Notes: generated by a model from the sequence alone, not told the origin. A DNA stretch of 64,000 bases from Rhizobium sp. CIAT894 (GCF_000172795.2 NZ_CP020947.1:561001-625000), one strand, 5' to 3'. Numbered from the stretch's first letter, positions 15,811-24,460 are shown. Translations and numbers: made by a program.

Positions 15811-16458
15811 TCAGGCGACCATCGCCATATTGATCTTGCCGAGCTGGATGACCGCCTGCGTCCGGCTGTCGACATCGAGTTTTAACAGGATCGCCGAGAC
15901 ATGCGCCTTGATGGTCGCCTCGGAGACGCCGAGCTCATAGGCGATCTGCTTGTTCAAAAGCCCTTCGGCGAGCATGGTCAGCACCCGGCTCTGCTGCGGC
16001 GTCAGCGTGTGCAGGCGGTGGATCAGGTTGGCGACATCGGGATCCTGCTCTTGCCCGTCGCGATAGCTTTCCGGCGTGGCGATATCGCCGGCCAGCACCG
16101 TCTGAATGCTGCGGCGAATGTCGTCGATGCCGGAGGATTTGGAGATGAAGCCGGACGCGCCAAGTTCCAGCGCCCGGCGGATCGTCGTCGCGTCGTCGGT
16201 GGCCGAAACGATGATGATCGGCAGGCTGGCGAATTCGGAGCGCAGCGCCATCAGGCCGGAAAAGCCGCTGACTCCCGGCATGGCGAGGTCGAGCAGCATC
16301 AGGTCGGCCTCCGCATGGGCGCCTGCCGCCTTGCGCGCGGCGGCGAAATCGCCGGCCTCGACGATCGTCTGCCGGCCTTCCATGCCGATGACAGCCTGGC
16401 GCAGCGCATCGCGGAACAGCGGGTGATCGTCGGCAATGATGATGGTCTGTTCGTGCAT
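15811..16458 (-). CDS. LuxR/NarL-type response regulator (orphan)
   Basis: 215 residues: receiver domain with acidic pocket (IIIADDHPLF), phospho-acceptor Asp in LMLLDLAMPG, Thr/Ser position in IIIVSATDD and Lys in GFISKSSG. The C-terminal GerE/LuxR helix-turn-helix is LTPQQSRVLTMLAEGLLNKQ, then VSEATIKAHVSAILLKLDV. No histidine kinase gene is adjacent, so the partner must be elsewhere. The ATG of MHEQTII is used; an in-frame extension of 21 residues has no family similarity. Confidence 0.92.
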   Translation of the reverse strand: MHEQTIIIADDHPLFRDALRQAVIGMEGRQTIVEAGDFAAARKAAGAHAEADLMLLDLAMPGVSGFSGLMALRSEFASLPIIIVSATDDATTIRRALELGASGFISKSSGIDDIRRSIQTVLAGDIATPESYRDGQEQDPDVANLIHRLHTLTPQQSRVLTMLAEGLLNKQIAYELGVSEATIKAHVSAILLKLDVDSRTQAVIQLGKINMAMVA

Positions 16459-16549
16459 CGAAAACTCCCTCCCAAGAGCCCGATCCTGCCTGCATGCGCC
16501 GCCATCCCCTCCGCGCCGCATGCCGCTTTCTCGCAGGGACTATATCAGA

Positions 16550-16948
16550 TCAGGTCTTCTGCGGAAGAGGATTGGCATTTTCCTCGGCCTGGAACTCCTT
16601 CACCATCCCCATGAAACTCTTCATCATCTTTTCCATGATGCTGATCGAGCGGTCGACTTCGGCATCGCTCGGCAGTGCGCGCTGGACGAGGCCGCCTTGT
16701 TCCAGCTTCGTCACCCGCTCGGAGAGCCGGTCGAGCTCATCCTCATAGGCTGCCCGCTCGTCGGCGGCCATGCGGCAGACGAGGGCGCCGTCCTTGTCCT
16801 GGCAGATCGACATCGCCCCGGTCTGTCGGTCGAGCCGGACGAAATGGTCGCCGCTCTTTTCCAGCTGGAAGCGGGTTGCATCGGCCTCCGCCGCCGCAGC
16901 GCCGAGCGGCAGGAGAAGAACGCCAAATGTGAGAACCAAAAACTTCAT
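16550..16948 (-). CDS. Exported small protein with helical C-terminus
   Basis: 132 residues: MKFLVLTFGVLLLPLGAAAAEA is a signal peptide. The mature part begins TRFQLEKSGDHFVRLDRQTGAMSIC with two cysteines (MSICQDKDGALVCRM) that could form a disulfide, followed by a heptad-patterned region (YEDELDRLSERVTKLEQ) predicted as coiled coil. Upstream of its ATG is GGAGGATGAG, a strong ribosome site, which decides the start against a 44-residue extension. No family name comes to mind. Confidence 0.8.
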   Translation of the reverse strand: MKFLVLTFGVLLLPLGAAAAEADATRFQLEKSGDHFVRLDRQTGAMSICQDKDGALVCRMAADERAAYEDELDRLSERVTKLEQGGLVQRALPSDAEVDRSISIMEKMMKSFMGMVKEFQAEENANPLPQKT

Positions 16949-17067
16949 CGTCTCATCCTCCGGATTTTGCCCGTGGCAGTCCCATTTTAAGCGCCGGGGG
17001 CGTGGACATCGCCGCCTCTTTCCGGCAAAGCCCTCGTGACCCGAGGACCAGCAATCGCGAGGCCATG

Positions 17068-17421
17068 ATGAGCGTGACACCGACCCTTTACAAGATCGTG
17101 ACGGAAACGCTCTGGCAGCAAGCCAGACAAACCGGCATTTTTCATGGCGCCGGCATCGATCTCAAGGACGGCTTCATCCATTTCTCGACGGCCGATCAGG
17201 TCAAGCAGACCGCGGCCCTGCATTTTACCGGCCAGTCCGGGCTGCTGCTGGTTGCCGTCGATGGCAGCGGCTTCGGCGACAAGCTGATCTTCGAGCCGTC
17301 GCGCGGCGGCGATCTCTTCCCGCATCTTTACGCCGATCTGCCGCTGGCCGCCGTGCTCTGGGAGGCGGCGCTGCCGCTCGATGAAATAGGCGCCCATATC
17401 TTCCCGGAGCTTACGCCATGA
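17068..17421 (+). CDS. DUF952 family protein
   Basis: About 117 residues. The DUF952 pattern is seen in LYKIVTETLWQQARQTG, LKDGFIHFSTADQV and FPHLYADLPLAAVLWEAALPLD. DUF952 proteins resemble glutathione S-transferase-associated or ADP-ribosyl-type small folds but have no settled function. Two tandem ATGs occur, and GAGG suits the second. The stop overlaps the pyrD start (ATGA), so the two genes are translationally coupled. Confidence 0.9.
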   Translation: MSVTPTLYKIVTETLWQQARQTGIFHGAGIDLKDGFIHFSTADQVKQTAALHFTGQSGLLLVAVDGSGFGDKLIFEPSRGGDLFPHLYADLPLAAVLWEAALPLDEIGAHIFPELTP

Positions 17422-18506
17422 TCGATCCCTTCAAGCGTCTCGCCCGCAAGGGCCTCTTCCTGTTCGATCCGGAAACCGCGCACGGCATGTCGATTGCCGC
17501 GCTGAAGTCCGGCCTGGTGCCCGCCTGCCAGGTCACCCCCGATCCGCGCCTGCGCCAGACCGTCGCCGGCCTTGCCTTCGACAATCCGCTCGGCATGGCC
17601 GCCGGTTACGACAAGAATGCCGAGGTGCCCGAAGCCCTGCTGAAGCTCGGTTTCGGCTTTACCGAGATCGGCACGGTGACGCCAAAGCCGCAGGCCGGCA
17701 ATCCGCGCCCGCGCATCTTCCGCCTGGTCGAGGATGAAGCGGTCATCAATCGCCTCGGTTTCAACAATGAGGGCCATGATGCCGCTTTCGAACGCCTCTC
17801 GGCACTGACGGGCGGCGGCATGATCGGCGTCAATATCGGCGCCAACAAGGATAGCGAAGATCGCATCGCCGATTACGTCGCCGGCATCCGCCGCTTCTAT
17901 TCCGTCGCGCGCTATTTCACCGCCAATATCTCCTCGCCGAATACGCCCGGCCTGCGCGACCTGCAGGCGCGTGAAAGCCTGGCGGCGCTGCTCTCATCAG
18001 TGCTTGCGGCGCGCGACGAGATGGCACAGAAATCCGGCCGGAAGATCCCGGTCTTCCTGAAGATCGCTCCAGACCTGACCGAGGAAGGCATGGACGATAT
18101 CGCCGCCGAAGTGCTCTCGCATGCGCTGGATGGCCTGATCGTCTCCAACACCACGCTGTCGCGCGAAGGTCTGAAAGATCAGCGCCAGGCGCAGGAGACC
18201 GGTGGTCTTTCCGGCGTGCCGCTGTTTGAAAAATCGACGGCGGTGCTTGCCCGGATGCGCAAGCGCGTCGGCCCGGCTTTGCCGATCATCGGCGTCGGCG
18301 GCGTCTCCTCGGCCGAAACGGCACTGGAGAAGATCAGAGCCGGCGCCGATCTCGTCCAGCTCTATTCCTGCATGGTCTATGAAGGCCCGGGCCTGCCCGG
18401 CGATATCGTTCGCGGCCTCTCGAAACTGTTGGATCGCGAAAAGGCCGGCTCGATAAGCGAGCTGCGCGATAGCAGGCTCGATTACTGGGCAGCGCGAAAA
18501 GTCTGA
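17418..18506 (+). CDS. pyrD: Dihydroorotate dehydrogenase (quinone), class 2
   Basis: 362 residues of the membrane-associated class-2 enzyme, which oxidises dihydroorotate to orotate with quinone as acceptor. An N-terminal helical quinone-tunnel segment (KGLFLFDPETAHGMSIAAL) precedes the TIM barrel. Motifs seen are NPLGMAAGYDKNAE, GTVTPKPQAGNPRPRIFRL, NRLGFNN, ANISSPNTPGLRDLQ with the catalytic Ser, and VGGVSSAE / LVQLYSCMVYEGP for FMN phosphate. The start overlaps the DUF952 stop. The 3' end overlaps the convergent MATE gene by 25 bases. Confidence 0.97.
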   Translation: MIDPFKRLARKGLFLFDPETAHGMSIAALKSGLVPACQVTPDPRLRQTVAGLAFDNPLGMAAGYDKNAEVPEALLKLGFGFTEIGTVTPKPQAGNPRPRIFRLVEDEAVINRLGFNNEGHDAAFERLSALTGGGMIGVNIGANKDSEDRIADYVAGIRRFYSVARYFTANISSPNTPGLRDLQARESLAALLSSVLAARDEMAQKSGRKIPVFLKIAPDLTEEGMDDIAAEVLSHALDGLIVSNTTLSREGLKDQRQAQETGGLSGVPLFEKSTAVLARMRKRVGPALPIIGVGGVSSAETALEKIRAGADLVQLYSCMVYEGPGLPGDIVRGLSKLLDREKAGSISELRDSRLDYWAARKV

Positions 18507-19828
18507 TCGGCGCGCGGCTTGACCAGCACTGCGAGAAAGAAGCCGCGGAAGAGCAGGAAGGCGTTCATGCCGAGCCACAGGCCGTGGTTGCCGAAGAGCG
18601 GCACGAAGACGGCGAGCATCAGGAGATAACCGGCAAAGGATATCAGCATGCGGTTGCGCATGTCGACAGACCATGTCGCGCCGATGAAGACCCCGTCCAT
18701 CAGGAAAGCGAGCGCCCCCGTCAGCCCGGTGATCGCAGCCCAGGGCAGATAGGTTTCGGCTGCCTGCCGCACTTCGGGCGAGGTCGTCAGCACCGAGATC
18801 AGCCACGGGCCGGCGAGAAAGAAGAAGGCGGAAGCGAATGCGGCCAGTCCGAAGGACCAGACGGTCGTCAGCTTCAGCCCGCGGTCGAAGGCCGGCCGAT
18901 AACGCGCGCCGATCGCCCGGCCGGTAATCTGCTCGGCGGCATTGGCAAGCCCGTCGAGATAATAGCCTGACAGCAGGAAGAAATTCATCAGCACGGCATT
19001 GGCGGCAAGCGTCACCGCCCCGAAGCCGGTGCCGATCCGTGTCATGATCGTGAAAGCGCCGATCAGCACGAAGGTGCGGATCAGGATGTCGCGATTGAGC
19101 GCGAAAAGCTCCGCAAGCCGGTGCCGGGAAAAGATCTCGGGCCAAGCCGGCCGCTCGGCCCCGCCGAAACCTTTGAGCACGATGAAGAGCCCGGCGAACG
19201 CGCCGGCTGTCTCGCCGGCCATCGTTGCCCAGGCCACCCCCGCCACACCCCAGCCGAGCGACAGGCCGAGATAGATGGAAAGCAGGATGTTGATGCCATT
19301 GATCAGCGCCTGCAGCAGCAGGCCGACAGTGCCCTGTCCGCGCCCGAGCACGAAGCCGAGGATCGCGTAATTCGCCAGCGCCGCCGGTGCTGCCAGCATG
19401 CGGATCGCGAAATAGGTGCCGGTCGCTTCGGCGATCGCCCCTTGCGCGCCCATCAGCTTCAAACCGGCCGCCATCAACAGCGGCGAAAGACAGAGCAGCG
19501 TCAAGCCGCAGCCGAGCGCGGAAATCAAAGCCCGCCAGAAAACGGCCTGTTGCTCGTGCTGATCCCGCCGGCCATAGGCCTGCGCCGTCAGTCCCGTCGT
19601 CGAGGCGCGCAGGAAATTGAAACTGCCGAGGATCAGATCGAACAGCATCGCGCCGATCGCAAGCCCTGCAAGCGCTTCCGCGTTGCCCATATGGCCGACG
19701 ACGGCGGTGCTCGTCAGCCCGAGCAGCGGTGTGGTCATGAAGCCGAGCGTCATCGGAATGGCAATCGACAGCACCAGCCGGTGCGTTACCTCGAAGCCAA
19801 AAGAGTGATTGTCGCTGCGCGTATCCAT
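18482..19828 (-). CDS. MATE-family multidrug/toxin exporter (DinF-like)
   Basis: About 448 residues with some 12 hydrophobic segments in two similar halves, as in DinF-type MATE transporters: LSIAIPMTLGFMTTPLLGLTS opens helix 1 and FNFLRASTTGLTAQAYGRRD is the typical loop after helix 2. The second half opens with RDILIRTFVLIGAFTI. Likely Na+ or H+ coupled export of cationic drugs or metabolites; substrate unknown. The chosen ATG lies behind GAGGCAGGTC. The gene converges on pyrD, overlapping its last 25 bases. Confidence 0.92.
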   Translation of the reverse strand: MDTRSDNHSFGFEVTHRLVLSIAIPMTLGFMTTPLLGLTSTAVVGHMGNAEALAGLAIGAMLFDLILGSFNFLRASTTGLTAQAYGRRDQHEQQAVFWRALISALGCGLTLLCLSPLLMAAGLKLMGAQGAIAEATGTYFAIRMLAAPAALANYAILGFVLGRGQGTVGLLLQALINGINILLSIYLGLSLGWGVAGVAWATMAGETAGAFAGLFIVLKGFGGAERPAWPEIFSRHRLAELFALNRDILIRTFVLIGAFTIMTRIGTGFGAVTLAANAVLMNFFLLSGYYLDGLANAAEQITGRAIGARYRPAFDRGLKLTTVWSFGLAAFASAFFFLAGPWLISVLTTSPEVRQAAETYLPWAAITGLTGALAFLMDGVFIGATWSVDMRNRMLISFAGYLLMLAVFVPLFGNHGLWLGMNAFLLFRGFFLAVLVKPRADQTFRAAQ

Positions 19829-19836
19829 GACCTGCC

Positions 19837-20355
19837 TCATATTGAGGCGGAATCGCCTCGGCTGGAAAGCACCATGGCCCAATAGGGCAGGTTCCTGGAA
19901 GATGTATTATGGGCAACGGCGACGCCGAGGCCGTCATAACGCCCGAGCATGTTCTCCAGATGATGCGGCGAGTTGATCCAGGCCGTCACCACGGCATCGA
20001 CGCTCTGCTGGCCGGAGGCAATGTTTTCCGCTGCCGGCAGCCGCACGCCGCTCGCTTTGACGCGGGCGCCGAAATTGTCGGTCATGCCGATCAGATGCGC
20101 CATCTTGCCGACGCTCGCCATGCGTTTGGCCTGGAAGAGGGCGGCGGTCTGCGCCGCCGGGTCGATAGCAAGCGGCGGCAGGCCGTTTTTGGCACGGAGC
20201 TGATTGACGAGCGGCAATACGCTCGCCGTCTCGTCCTCGCCGTTCGAAGGCGTGCCGGCAACGCGCGGCGTGGTGGTGCAGCCGGCAATGCCGGCGGCGA
20301 GCGCAAGTCCGGAAAGGCGGAGCAGGCCGCGCCTGGAAAGATCGATGGAGGTCAT
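19837..20355 (-). CDS. CAP/SCP-like domain lipoprotein with twin-arginine signal
   Basis: 172 residues. The N-terminus DLSRRGLLRLSGLALAAGIAGC combines a twin-arginine motif with a lipobox (GIAGC). The rest is a CAP (cysteine-rich secretory/PR-1) domain: VNQLRAKNGLPPLAIDPAAQTAALFQA, then the conserved His in MAHLIG, ENIASGQQS and WINSPHHLENMLG. Bacterial CAP proteins are surface proteins of uncertain activity. The gene starts one base after the DUF6460 gene ends, so they form an operon. Confidence 0.9.
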   Translation of the reverse strand: MTSIDLSRRGLLRLSGLALAAGIAGCTTTPRVAGTPSNGEDETASVLPLVNQLRAKNGLPPLAIDPAAQTAALFQAKRMASVGKMAHLIGMTDNFGARVKASGVRLPAAENIASGQQSVDAVVTAWINSPHHLENMLGRYDGLGVAVAHNTSSRNLPYWAMVLSSRGDSASI

Positions 20356-20356
20356 G

Positions 20357-20623
20357 TTACCGGCGATAGCTGAAAAGGCGAAGGATGACGAAGAGCGGGA
20401 TGACGATCGTGGCGCCGAGCAGGAGATAGTCGCCGACGCGCCCGAGTGCCGAAAAACCCCGATGCCAGATTTCCAGGATGAAGTCGCGGAAACCATAGAT
20501 GATGTTCCATGGCGTCAGGCCGAAGACGGTCATGACGAAACCGACGATCAGCGACACCACGATAAGTTTTATCAACGTGCGGCCGACTGAATCGCCAAGG
20601 AACCTGTTCGCCTGATCGGACAT
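20357..20623 (-). CDS. DUF6460 small membrane protein
   Basis: 88 residues with two membrane helices (LIKLIVVSLIVGFVMTVFG and YLLLGATIVIPLFVILRL) around a short WNIIYGFRDF segment, the pattern of the Rhizobiales DUF6460 family. The N-terminus MSDQANRFLGDSVGR is cytoplasmic-looking. Upstream AGGAGATG sets the start. First gene of the pair with the CAP lipoprotein. Confidence 0.85.
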   Translation of the reverse strand: MSDQANRFLGDSVGRTLIKLIVVSLIVGFVMTVFGLTPWNIIYGFRDFILEIWHRGFSALGRVGDYLLLGATIVIPLFVILRLFSYRR

Positions 20624-20754
20624 AAGCCATCTCCTGTTTGCCCCTGGAATAAGGTTGCGGCGCACTGCCCGCAAGCCCTTTCCGGAATTGGCTGTTTCGC
20701 CTGTGAAATAGGACTTGAGTTTTTTTGTGGCCGCCGCCAGATGCGCGGATTGAA

Positions 20755-20862
20755 AGTGTTACAGCCTCCTTTGCGCGTCTTAAAAGACGCGCGGCTGTGT
20801 AATGCTTGTCGCGCAAAAGTGTCGACCGGTTTTGCGACAACGACATGCGTAAAACAAAGAAG
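20755..20862 (+). repeat. RIME-like mosaic element, copy 3
   Basis: A 5' module with a perfect hairpin GCGCGTCTT-AA-AAGACGCGC inside ACAGCC...GGCTGT (20761-20799) is followed by the shared TGTCGCGCAAAAGTGT...CGGTTTTGCG...AACGACATGCGTAAAACAAAG unit. It ends just before the methyltransferase ribosome site, so it lies in that gene's leader. Confidence 0.75.
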
Positions 20863-20874
20863 CAAGGTCCACTC

Positions 20875-21807
20875 ATGCAGCCCCACCAGCTTTCCTCAGG
20901 CGATGTTATCGCCGACCGCCGCGCCGATTATGCCAGGATGCTCGAAGAAGGCGGTGAGCCGGAGGCGGCGGCCGAGCTGATGGAGCAGGCGCTGGAGCTC
21001 GTGCCCGCCTGGGCGGCCGGCTGGTATCGCCTCGCCACCTATCGCGAAAAAGCGGGCAGGGGGGACGCGGCGATCGAGGCCTATCGGCGGACGCTTGCCC
21101 TCGATCCCGATGACATTTTCGGCGCCGCCCTCAAGCTCGCCCTTCTCGGCGACGGCGCCACCCCTGACAAGCCGCCGAGCCGCTATATCGAGCGCCTGTT
21201 CGATGATTATGCCGACCGTTTCGAAACGTCGCTCGTCGAAAAACTCGACTACAGCGTGCCGCAGAAGCTTGCCTCCCTTGTCACCTCCACCGGCAGGCAT
21301 TACGCATGCGCCGTCGATCTCGGCTGCGGCACCGGTCTGCTCGGCCCCGAAATCCGCGCTTGCGCCGGCCGTCTCGAAGGCTTCGACCTCTCGCAGAACA
21401 TGCTGGTCAAGGCGGCCGAGAAGGGGATCTACGATCATCTCGCCCAGGCCGATCTCTCGCTCGCGCCCGATCTTTCCGGCCTGTTTGCCGATGCGGGACG
21501 CCAGCGCGCCGACCTGGTGACGGCAGCCGACGTGCTGATGTATCTCGGCAATCTCGAAAGCGTCTTTGCGATCATCGAAGAGCTTGCCGCGTCGGGCGCC
21601 CATATCGCCTTTTCCGTCGAGGATGCAGGGGATGGCGAAGGCTTCCATCTCGCGCCGTCGCTGCGCTATGCCCATTCCGAAACCTATGTGAGGCAGCTGC
21701 TTGCCCGCCACGGCCTGGAAATCCTCACCATCGTCAGGACGGTCATTCGCAAAGATGGCGGCAAACCGGTTGCCGGCATTCTGTTCCTTACGCGCAAACC
21801 CGCGTGA
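20875..21807 (+). CDS. TPR-containing class I SAM methyltransferase
   Basis: 310 residues. Residues about 15-95 form TPR-like helical repeats (AAAELMEQALELVPAWAAGW, DAAIEAYRRTLALDPDD). A class-I methyltransferase domain follows with motif I VDLGCGTGLLGPEI near residue 155, then LEGFDLSQNML and DLVTAADVLMYLG. The C-terminus TIVRTVIRKDGGKPVAGILFL is typical of this TPR-methyltransferase group. Target unknown. I place the start after the RIME-like repeat, at the ATG preceded by AAGG; earlier in-frame starts would lie in the repeat. Confidence 0.88.
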   Translation: MQPHQLSSGDVIADRRADYARMLEEGGEPEAAAELMEQALELVPAWAAGWYRLATYREKAGRGDAAIEAYRRTLALDPDDIFGAALKLALLGDGATPDKPPSRYIERLFDDYADRFETSLVEKLDYSVPQKLASLVTSTGRHYACAVDLGCGTGLLGPEIRACAGRLEGFDLSQNMLVKAAEKGIYDHLAQADLSLAPDLSGLFADAGRQRADLVTAADVLMYLGNLESVFAIIEELAASGAHIAFSVEDAGDGEGFHLAPSLRYAHSETYVRQLLARHGLEILTIVRTVIRKDGGKPVAGILFLTRKPA

Positions 21808-22019
21808 GCGAACATTTCTTGCGATGTTTTTATAGGACAGCATTGCTTACCTATTTCGCTTGATCGACGCACAAGAAGACTGATATTGCACGGATATCCG
21901 CAGAGAGCGCGGCGATAAGACGCTGGGCAATCCTGTTCATTTCACAATCGAAAATCCACCGCGTCCGGCTTTTCCTCCGGACGTGTTCCCGAACGCGTCT
22001 GCTGTTGGAGACTGGCGAC

Positions 22020-22655
22020 ATGACACAGCTCATCAATACCTTCGGCTTCTGGAATACCAGCGCCACGCGCCATGCCCCGGCCGAAGACGTGCAGGGCATC
22101 TTCTCGGGCAGCCTTGTCGCAGCCCTTGGCCTTTACGTGCTCGCCAGCGCCGGGCTTCTGACAGGCAGCACCGCCGGGGTGGCTTTCCTTCTGCATTATG
22201 CTTTCGGCGTCAATTTCGGCCTTGCCTTCTTCCTGCTCAACGTGCCGTTCTTCTGGCTGTCGTGGAAGCGCCTCGGCATGGCTTTCACGATCAAGACCTT
22301 CATCGCCATCGGCCTGACCTCGGTGCTATCAGACGTGCAGTCGCGCTTCTTTTCGATTTCCAGCATCCATCCGGCCTGGGCCGCCCTTCTCGGCGGCCTG
22401 CTCCTCGGCTTCGGCCTGCTGGCGCTCTATCGCCACCGCGCCAGCCTCGGCGGCGTCGGCATTCTCGGCATCTATCTGCAGGAACGTTTCGGCATCCGCG
22501 CCGGCCTCGTCCAGCTCGCCATCGACATGTGCGTGCTCGCCGCCGCCTTCTTCGTCACCACGCCGCCTGTCGTCTTCTACTCCGTCCTCGGCGCCATCGT
22601 CCTCAACCTCTTCGTCGCCATCAACCACCGCGCCGACCGTTATATCGCCCTCTGA
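22020..22655 (+). CDS. YitT-family membrane protein, paralogue 1
   Basis: 211 residues with five or six hydrophobic helices. The YitT (DUF161) pattern is visible: GSLVAALGLYVLASAGLLTGSTAGVAFL, then FTIKTFIAIGLTSVLSD and RHRASLGGVGILGIYLQ. Function of the family is unknown; transport roles have been proposed. GGAG nine bases upstream fixes the ATG. A close paralogue lies at 24461-25093, with the same block order and high similarity. Confidence 0.9.
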   Translation: MTQLINTFGFWNTSATRHAPAEDVQGIFSGSLVAALGLYVLASAGLLTGSTAGVAFLLHYAFGVNFGLAFFLLNVPFFWLSWKRLGMAFTIKTFIAIGLTSVLSDVQSRFFSISSIHPAWAALLGGLLLGFGLLALYRHRASLGGVGILGIYLQERFGIRAGLVQLAIDMCVLAAAFFVTTPPVVFYSVLGAIVLNLFVAINHRADRYIAL

Positions 22656-22752
22656 CATTACAAATCCGTAAGCCATTCTAAACAAATCGTAACTTGCCCC
22701 TGCTCCGTCCCGGCGCGAAACTCCACTCGCGCCGGATTTGATGAGGTGAGTT

Positions 22753-22920
22753 ATGTCAGATTTGGAAAAGCTTGTGAGACGCCGCATGCAGGAAGAATAC
22801 GCCAGGGGCGCTTCCGCGGACGAAATCGCGAAGGTCGTCCGCGATCTGCTCAACAGCATCGACCTCTCGGGCACAGGGCCTGACGCCGTTGCCTTGCGAG
22901 CCACTCCGAATTACGAGTGA
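22753..22920 (+). CDS. 55-residue protein of unknown function
   Basis: A short frame with good coding signs: GAGGTGAG ribosome site three bases ahead of the ATG, sense codons of high-GC third position, and a terminator hairpin right after the stop. The product starts MSDLEKLVRRRMQEEYARG and continues SADEIAKVVRDLLNSIDLSG, two amphipathic helices rich in charged residues, ending in a flexible tail. No family recognised. Confidence 0.65.
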   Translation: MSDLEKLVRRRMQEEYARGASADEIAKVVRDLLNSIDLSGTGPDAVALRATPNYE

Positions 22921-22929
22921 CCGTATATT

Positions 22930-22958
22930 CAACCGACCCGAATTTTTCGGGTCGGTTG
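22930..22958 (+). terminator. Hairpin after the 55-residue gene
   Basis: A perfect 12-bp stem CAACCGACCCGA / TCGGGTCGGTTG with a five-base loop begins 10 bases after the stop codon. The T-tract is weak, but the stem is strong. Confidence 0.65.
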
Positions 22959-23070
22959 TTGGGATGCCATCAAAGGTGCCCGCGGGGCAGATGGGGTTGA
23001 GAAGCCTATGCAAAAATCGCTACCCCGCACCGATTCCTAGCTGTCCTTGCTCCACAAACCACCCCACACT

Positions 23071-23158
23071 CCGTCATCCTCGGGCTTGACCCGAGGATCC
23101 ACGCCGGCCGCCGTCAGAGGGGCCATGGATCCCAGGCTCAAGGCCTGGGATGACGGAG
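23071..23158. repeat. Palindromic intergenic repeat, family A, head-to-head pair
   Basis: Arms CCGTCATCCTCGGGCTTGAC... (23071-23100) and ...GGCCTGGGATGACGG (23127-23156) are imperfect inverted copies, each with its own internal hairpin. The rest of 22960-23350 shows no gene. Confidence 0.75.
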
Positions 23159-23350
23159 ATTGGGGGCCTGTTTTGCCAAACTTGCCGTTGATGCAGCGGA
23201 TGAGACGTCGCACTTCCTGGTTCTACGCGGTGCCGTGTGGCCTCACGCTTACCTGGTTGAGCCAACGGGCTCACCCCCTCCTTGGGACTGAGGCGAGCAG
23301 AGGATATGCCGCGACCTCTCCATCCCCCGCTCACTTCTATCGCATTGACC

Positions 23351-23812
23351 TCAAGCCGCTTTCACTGCCGCATCGATCGGATGCTGCGAGCGGAAGCCGA
23401 CCGCCAGCCGGTTCCAGATATTGATCGCGCCGATCGCCACGGTGATCTCGGTCATCTCCTTCTCGGAGAAATGCGCCTTCAGCGCCTCGTAATCGCCGTC
23501 CGGTGCGCCCGTCTTGGCGATATTGGTGACGGCGTCGACCCAGCCGAGCAGGGCCCTTTCGCGGGCATCGTAAACAGGCGATTCCCGCCAGACGCACATC
23601 AGGTTGATCCATTGCTCGCTGAGGCCATCGTGGCGGGCTTCCTTCACATGCATGTCGACGCAATAGGCGCAGCCATTGATCTGCGAGGCGCGCAGCTTGA
23701 TCAGGTGAATGAAGCGGCGCTCCAGCCCGGAAGACTGGACATATTGTTCGAGTGCGGCGACGGCCTTGTAGGCATCGGGAGCGGCTTTGGCGAAATTGAA
23801 ACGTGGTTGCAT
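23351..23812 (-). CDS. AhpD-like carboxymuconolactone decarboxylase family protein
   Basis: About 153 residues. The alkylhydroperoxidase AhpD core is clear: RFIHLIKLRASQINGCAYCVDMH carries the catalytic CxxC followed by His, and WRESPVYDARERALLGWVDAVT follows. Such proteins reduce peroxides through a dithiol. AAGGAG is correctly spaced only for the second of two near ATGs. The gene lies 21 bases below the Rrf2 regulator gene on the same strand, so it is the likely target of that regulator and part of a redox-response operon. Confidence 0.92.
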   Translation of the reverse strand: MQPRFNFAKAAPDAYKAVAALEQYVQSSGLERRFIHLIKLRASQINGCAYCVDMHVKEARHDGLSEQWINLMCVWRESPVYDARERALLGWVDAVTNIAKTGAPDGDYEALKAHFSEKEMTEITVAIGAINIWNRLAVGFRSQHPIDAAVKAA

Positions 23813-23833
23813 GGTCATTCTCCTTGTTGGGGC

Positions 23834-24334
23834 TCAACGAGCCGTCTTGCGTTCATGAATTTCAAGGAAGGCGCAGCCTCGGGCTGCGATCGATCCGTCG
23901 TCGAGGGCGGCAAGTTCAATGCCGAGATCGGCAATGCTGGTCTTGGCGAGTTCGGCCCGGTAGACCCGTTCGGCTCTCAGCATCGCCGCGCTGATGTTGC
24001 AGGGCGTGGCGAAGAAGCGGTCGGAGACCGGGTTCGGTCCGCGCTGGCGGATTTCGGCGCAGCGAAAGGCCGGTGCCGGTCCTTCGACGGCGAGCAGAAT
24101 ATCGAGCAGCGAAATCTCCGCCGGCGCCTTCGCCAGCCGATAACCGCCCTTCGGCCCCGGCACGGTATCGAGGATGCCGGCACCCGACAGCGCCTGCAGG
24201 TGTTTGAGCAGATAGCTCGTCGACACGCCGTGGAATTGCGCCAGCGCGGCCGCCGAAAGCACGCCGCCTTCGGAAAGGCCGGACAGCATGGCGACGCTGT
24301 GAATGGCCTGCTCGACCCCATCGCTCATTTTCAT
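23834..24334 (-). CDS. Rrf2-family transcriptional regulator
   Basis: 166 residues: winged helix-turn-helix with AMLSGLSEGGVLSAAALAQFHGVSTSYLLKHLQAL and the wing PGPKGGYRLAKAPAEISLLDILLAVEG, both Rrf2 hallmarks. Cysteines occur in FRCAEIR, ATPCNIS and RGCAFL. The classical IscR three-cysteine cluster spacing is not reproduced, so redox sensing is possible but unproven. GGAGG eight bases before ATG. A palindrome immediately upstream (24353-24375) is a good candidate operator for autoregulation. Confidence 0.92.
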   Translation of the reverse strand: MKMSDGVEQAIHSVAMLSGLSEGGVLSAAALAQFHGVSTSYLLKHLQALSGAGILDTVPGPKGGYRLAKAPAEISLLDILLAVEGPAPAFRCAEIRQRGPNPVSDRFFATPCNISAAMLRAERVYRAELAKTSIADLGIELAALDDGSIAARGCAFLEIHERKTAR

Positions 24335-24352
24335 ACGCACGGCCTCCTCAAT

Positions 24353-24375
24353 TCGTGGATAAAAAATATCCACGA
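24353..24375. promoter_or_regulatory. Candidate Rrf2 operator
   Basis: A perfect 9-bp inverted repeat, TCGTGGATA-N5-TATCCACGA, lies 19 bases upstream of the Rrf2 start codon and 86 bases before the divergent YitT gene. Position and symmetry fit an autoregulatory site. Confidence 0.65.
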
Positions 24376-24460
24376 TTAGGGCGACTGTCAAGCGGCGCCT
24401 TGCTGCTTGCCTTTATCCCCGCGCGGGATAGAAGACGGAAAAAGCCGACAGGGGAACATC

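Noticed and set aside
13778..16458. TerB, SNase-like protein, S24 regulator and response regulator as a defence or stress island
   Set aside because: The genes are on one strand, but all have core-chromosome composition, separate spacing and no partner ter, nuclease or phage genes. I see no evidence that they act as one system.
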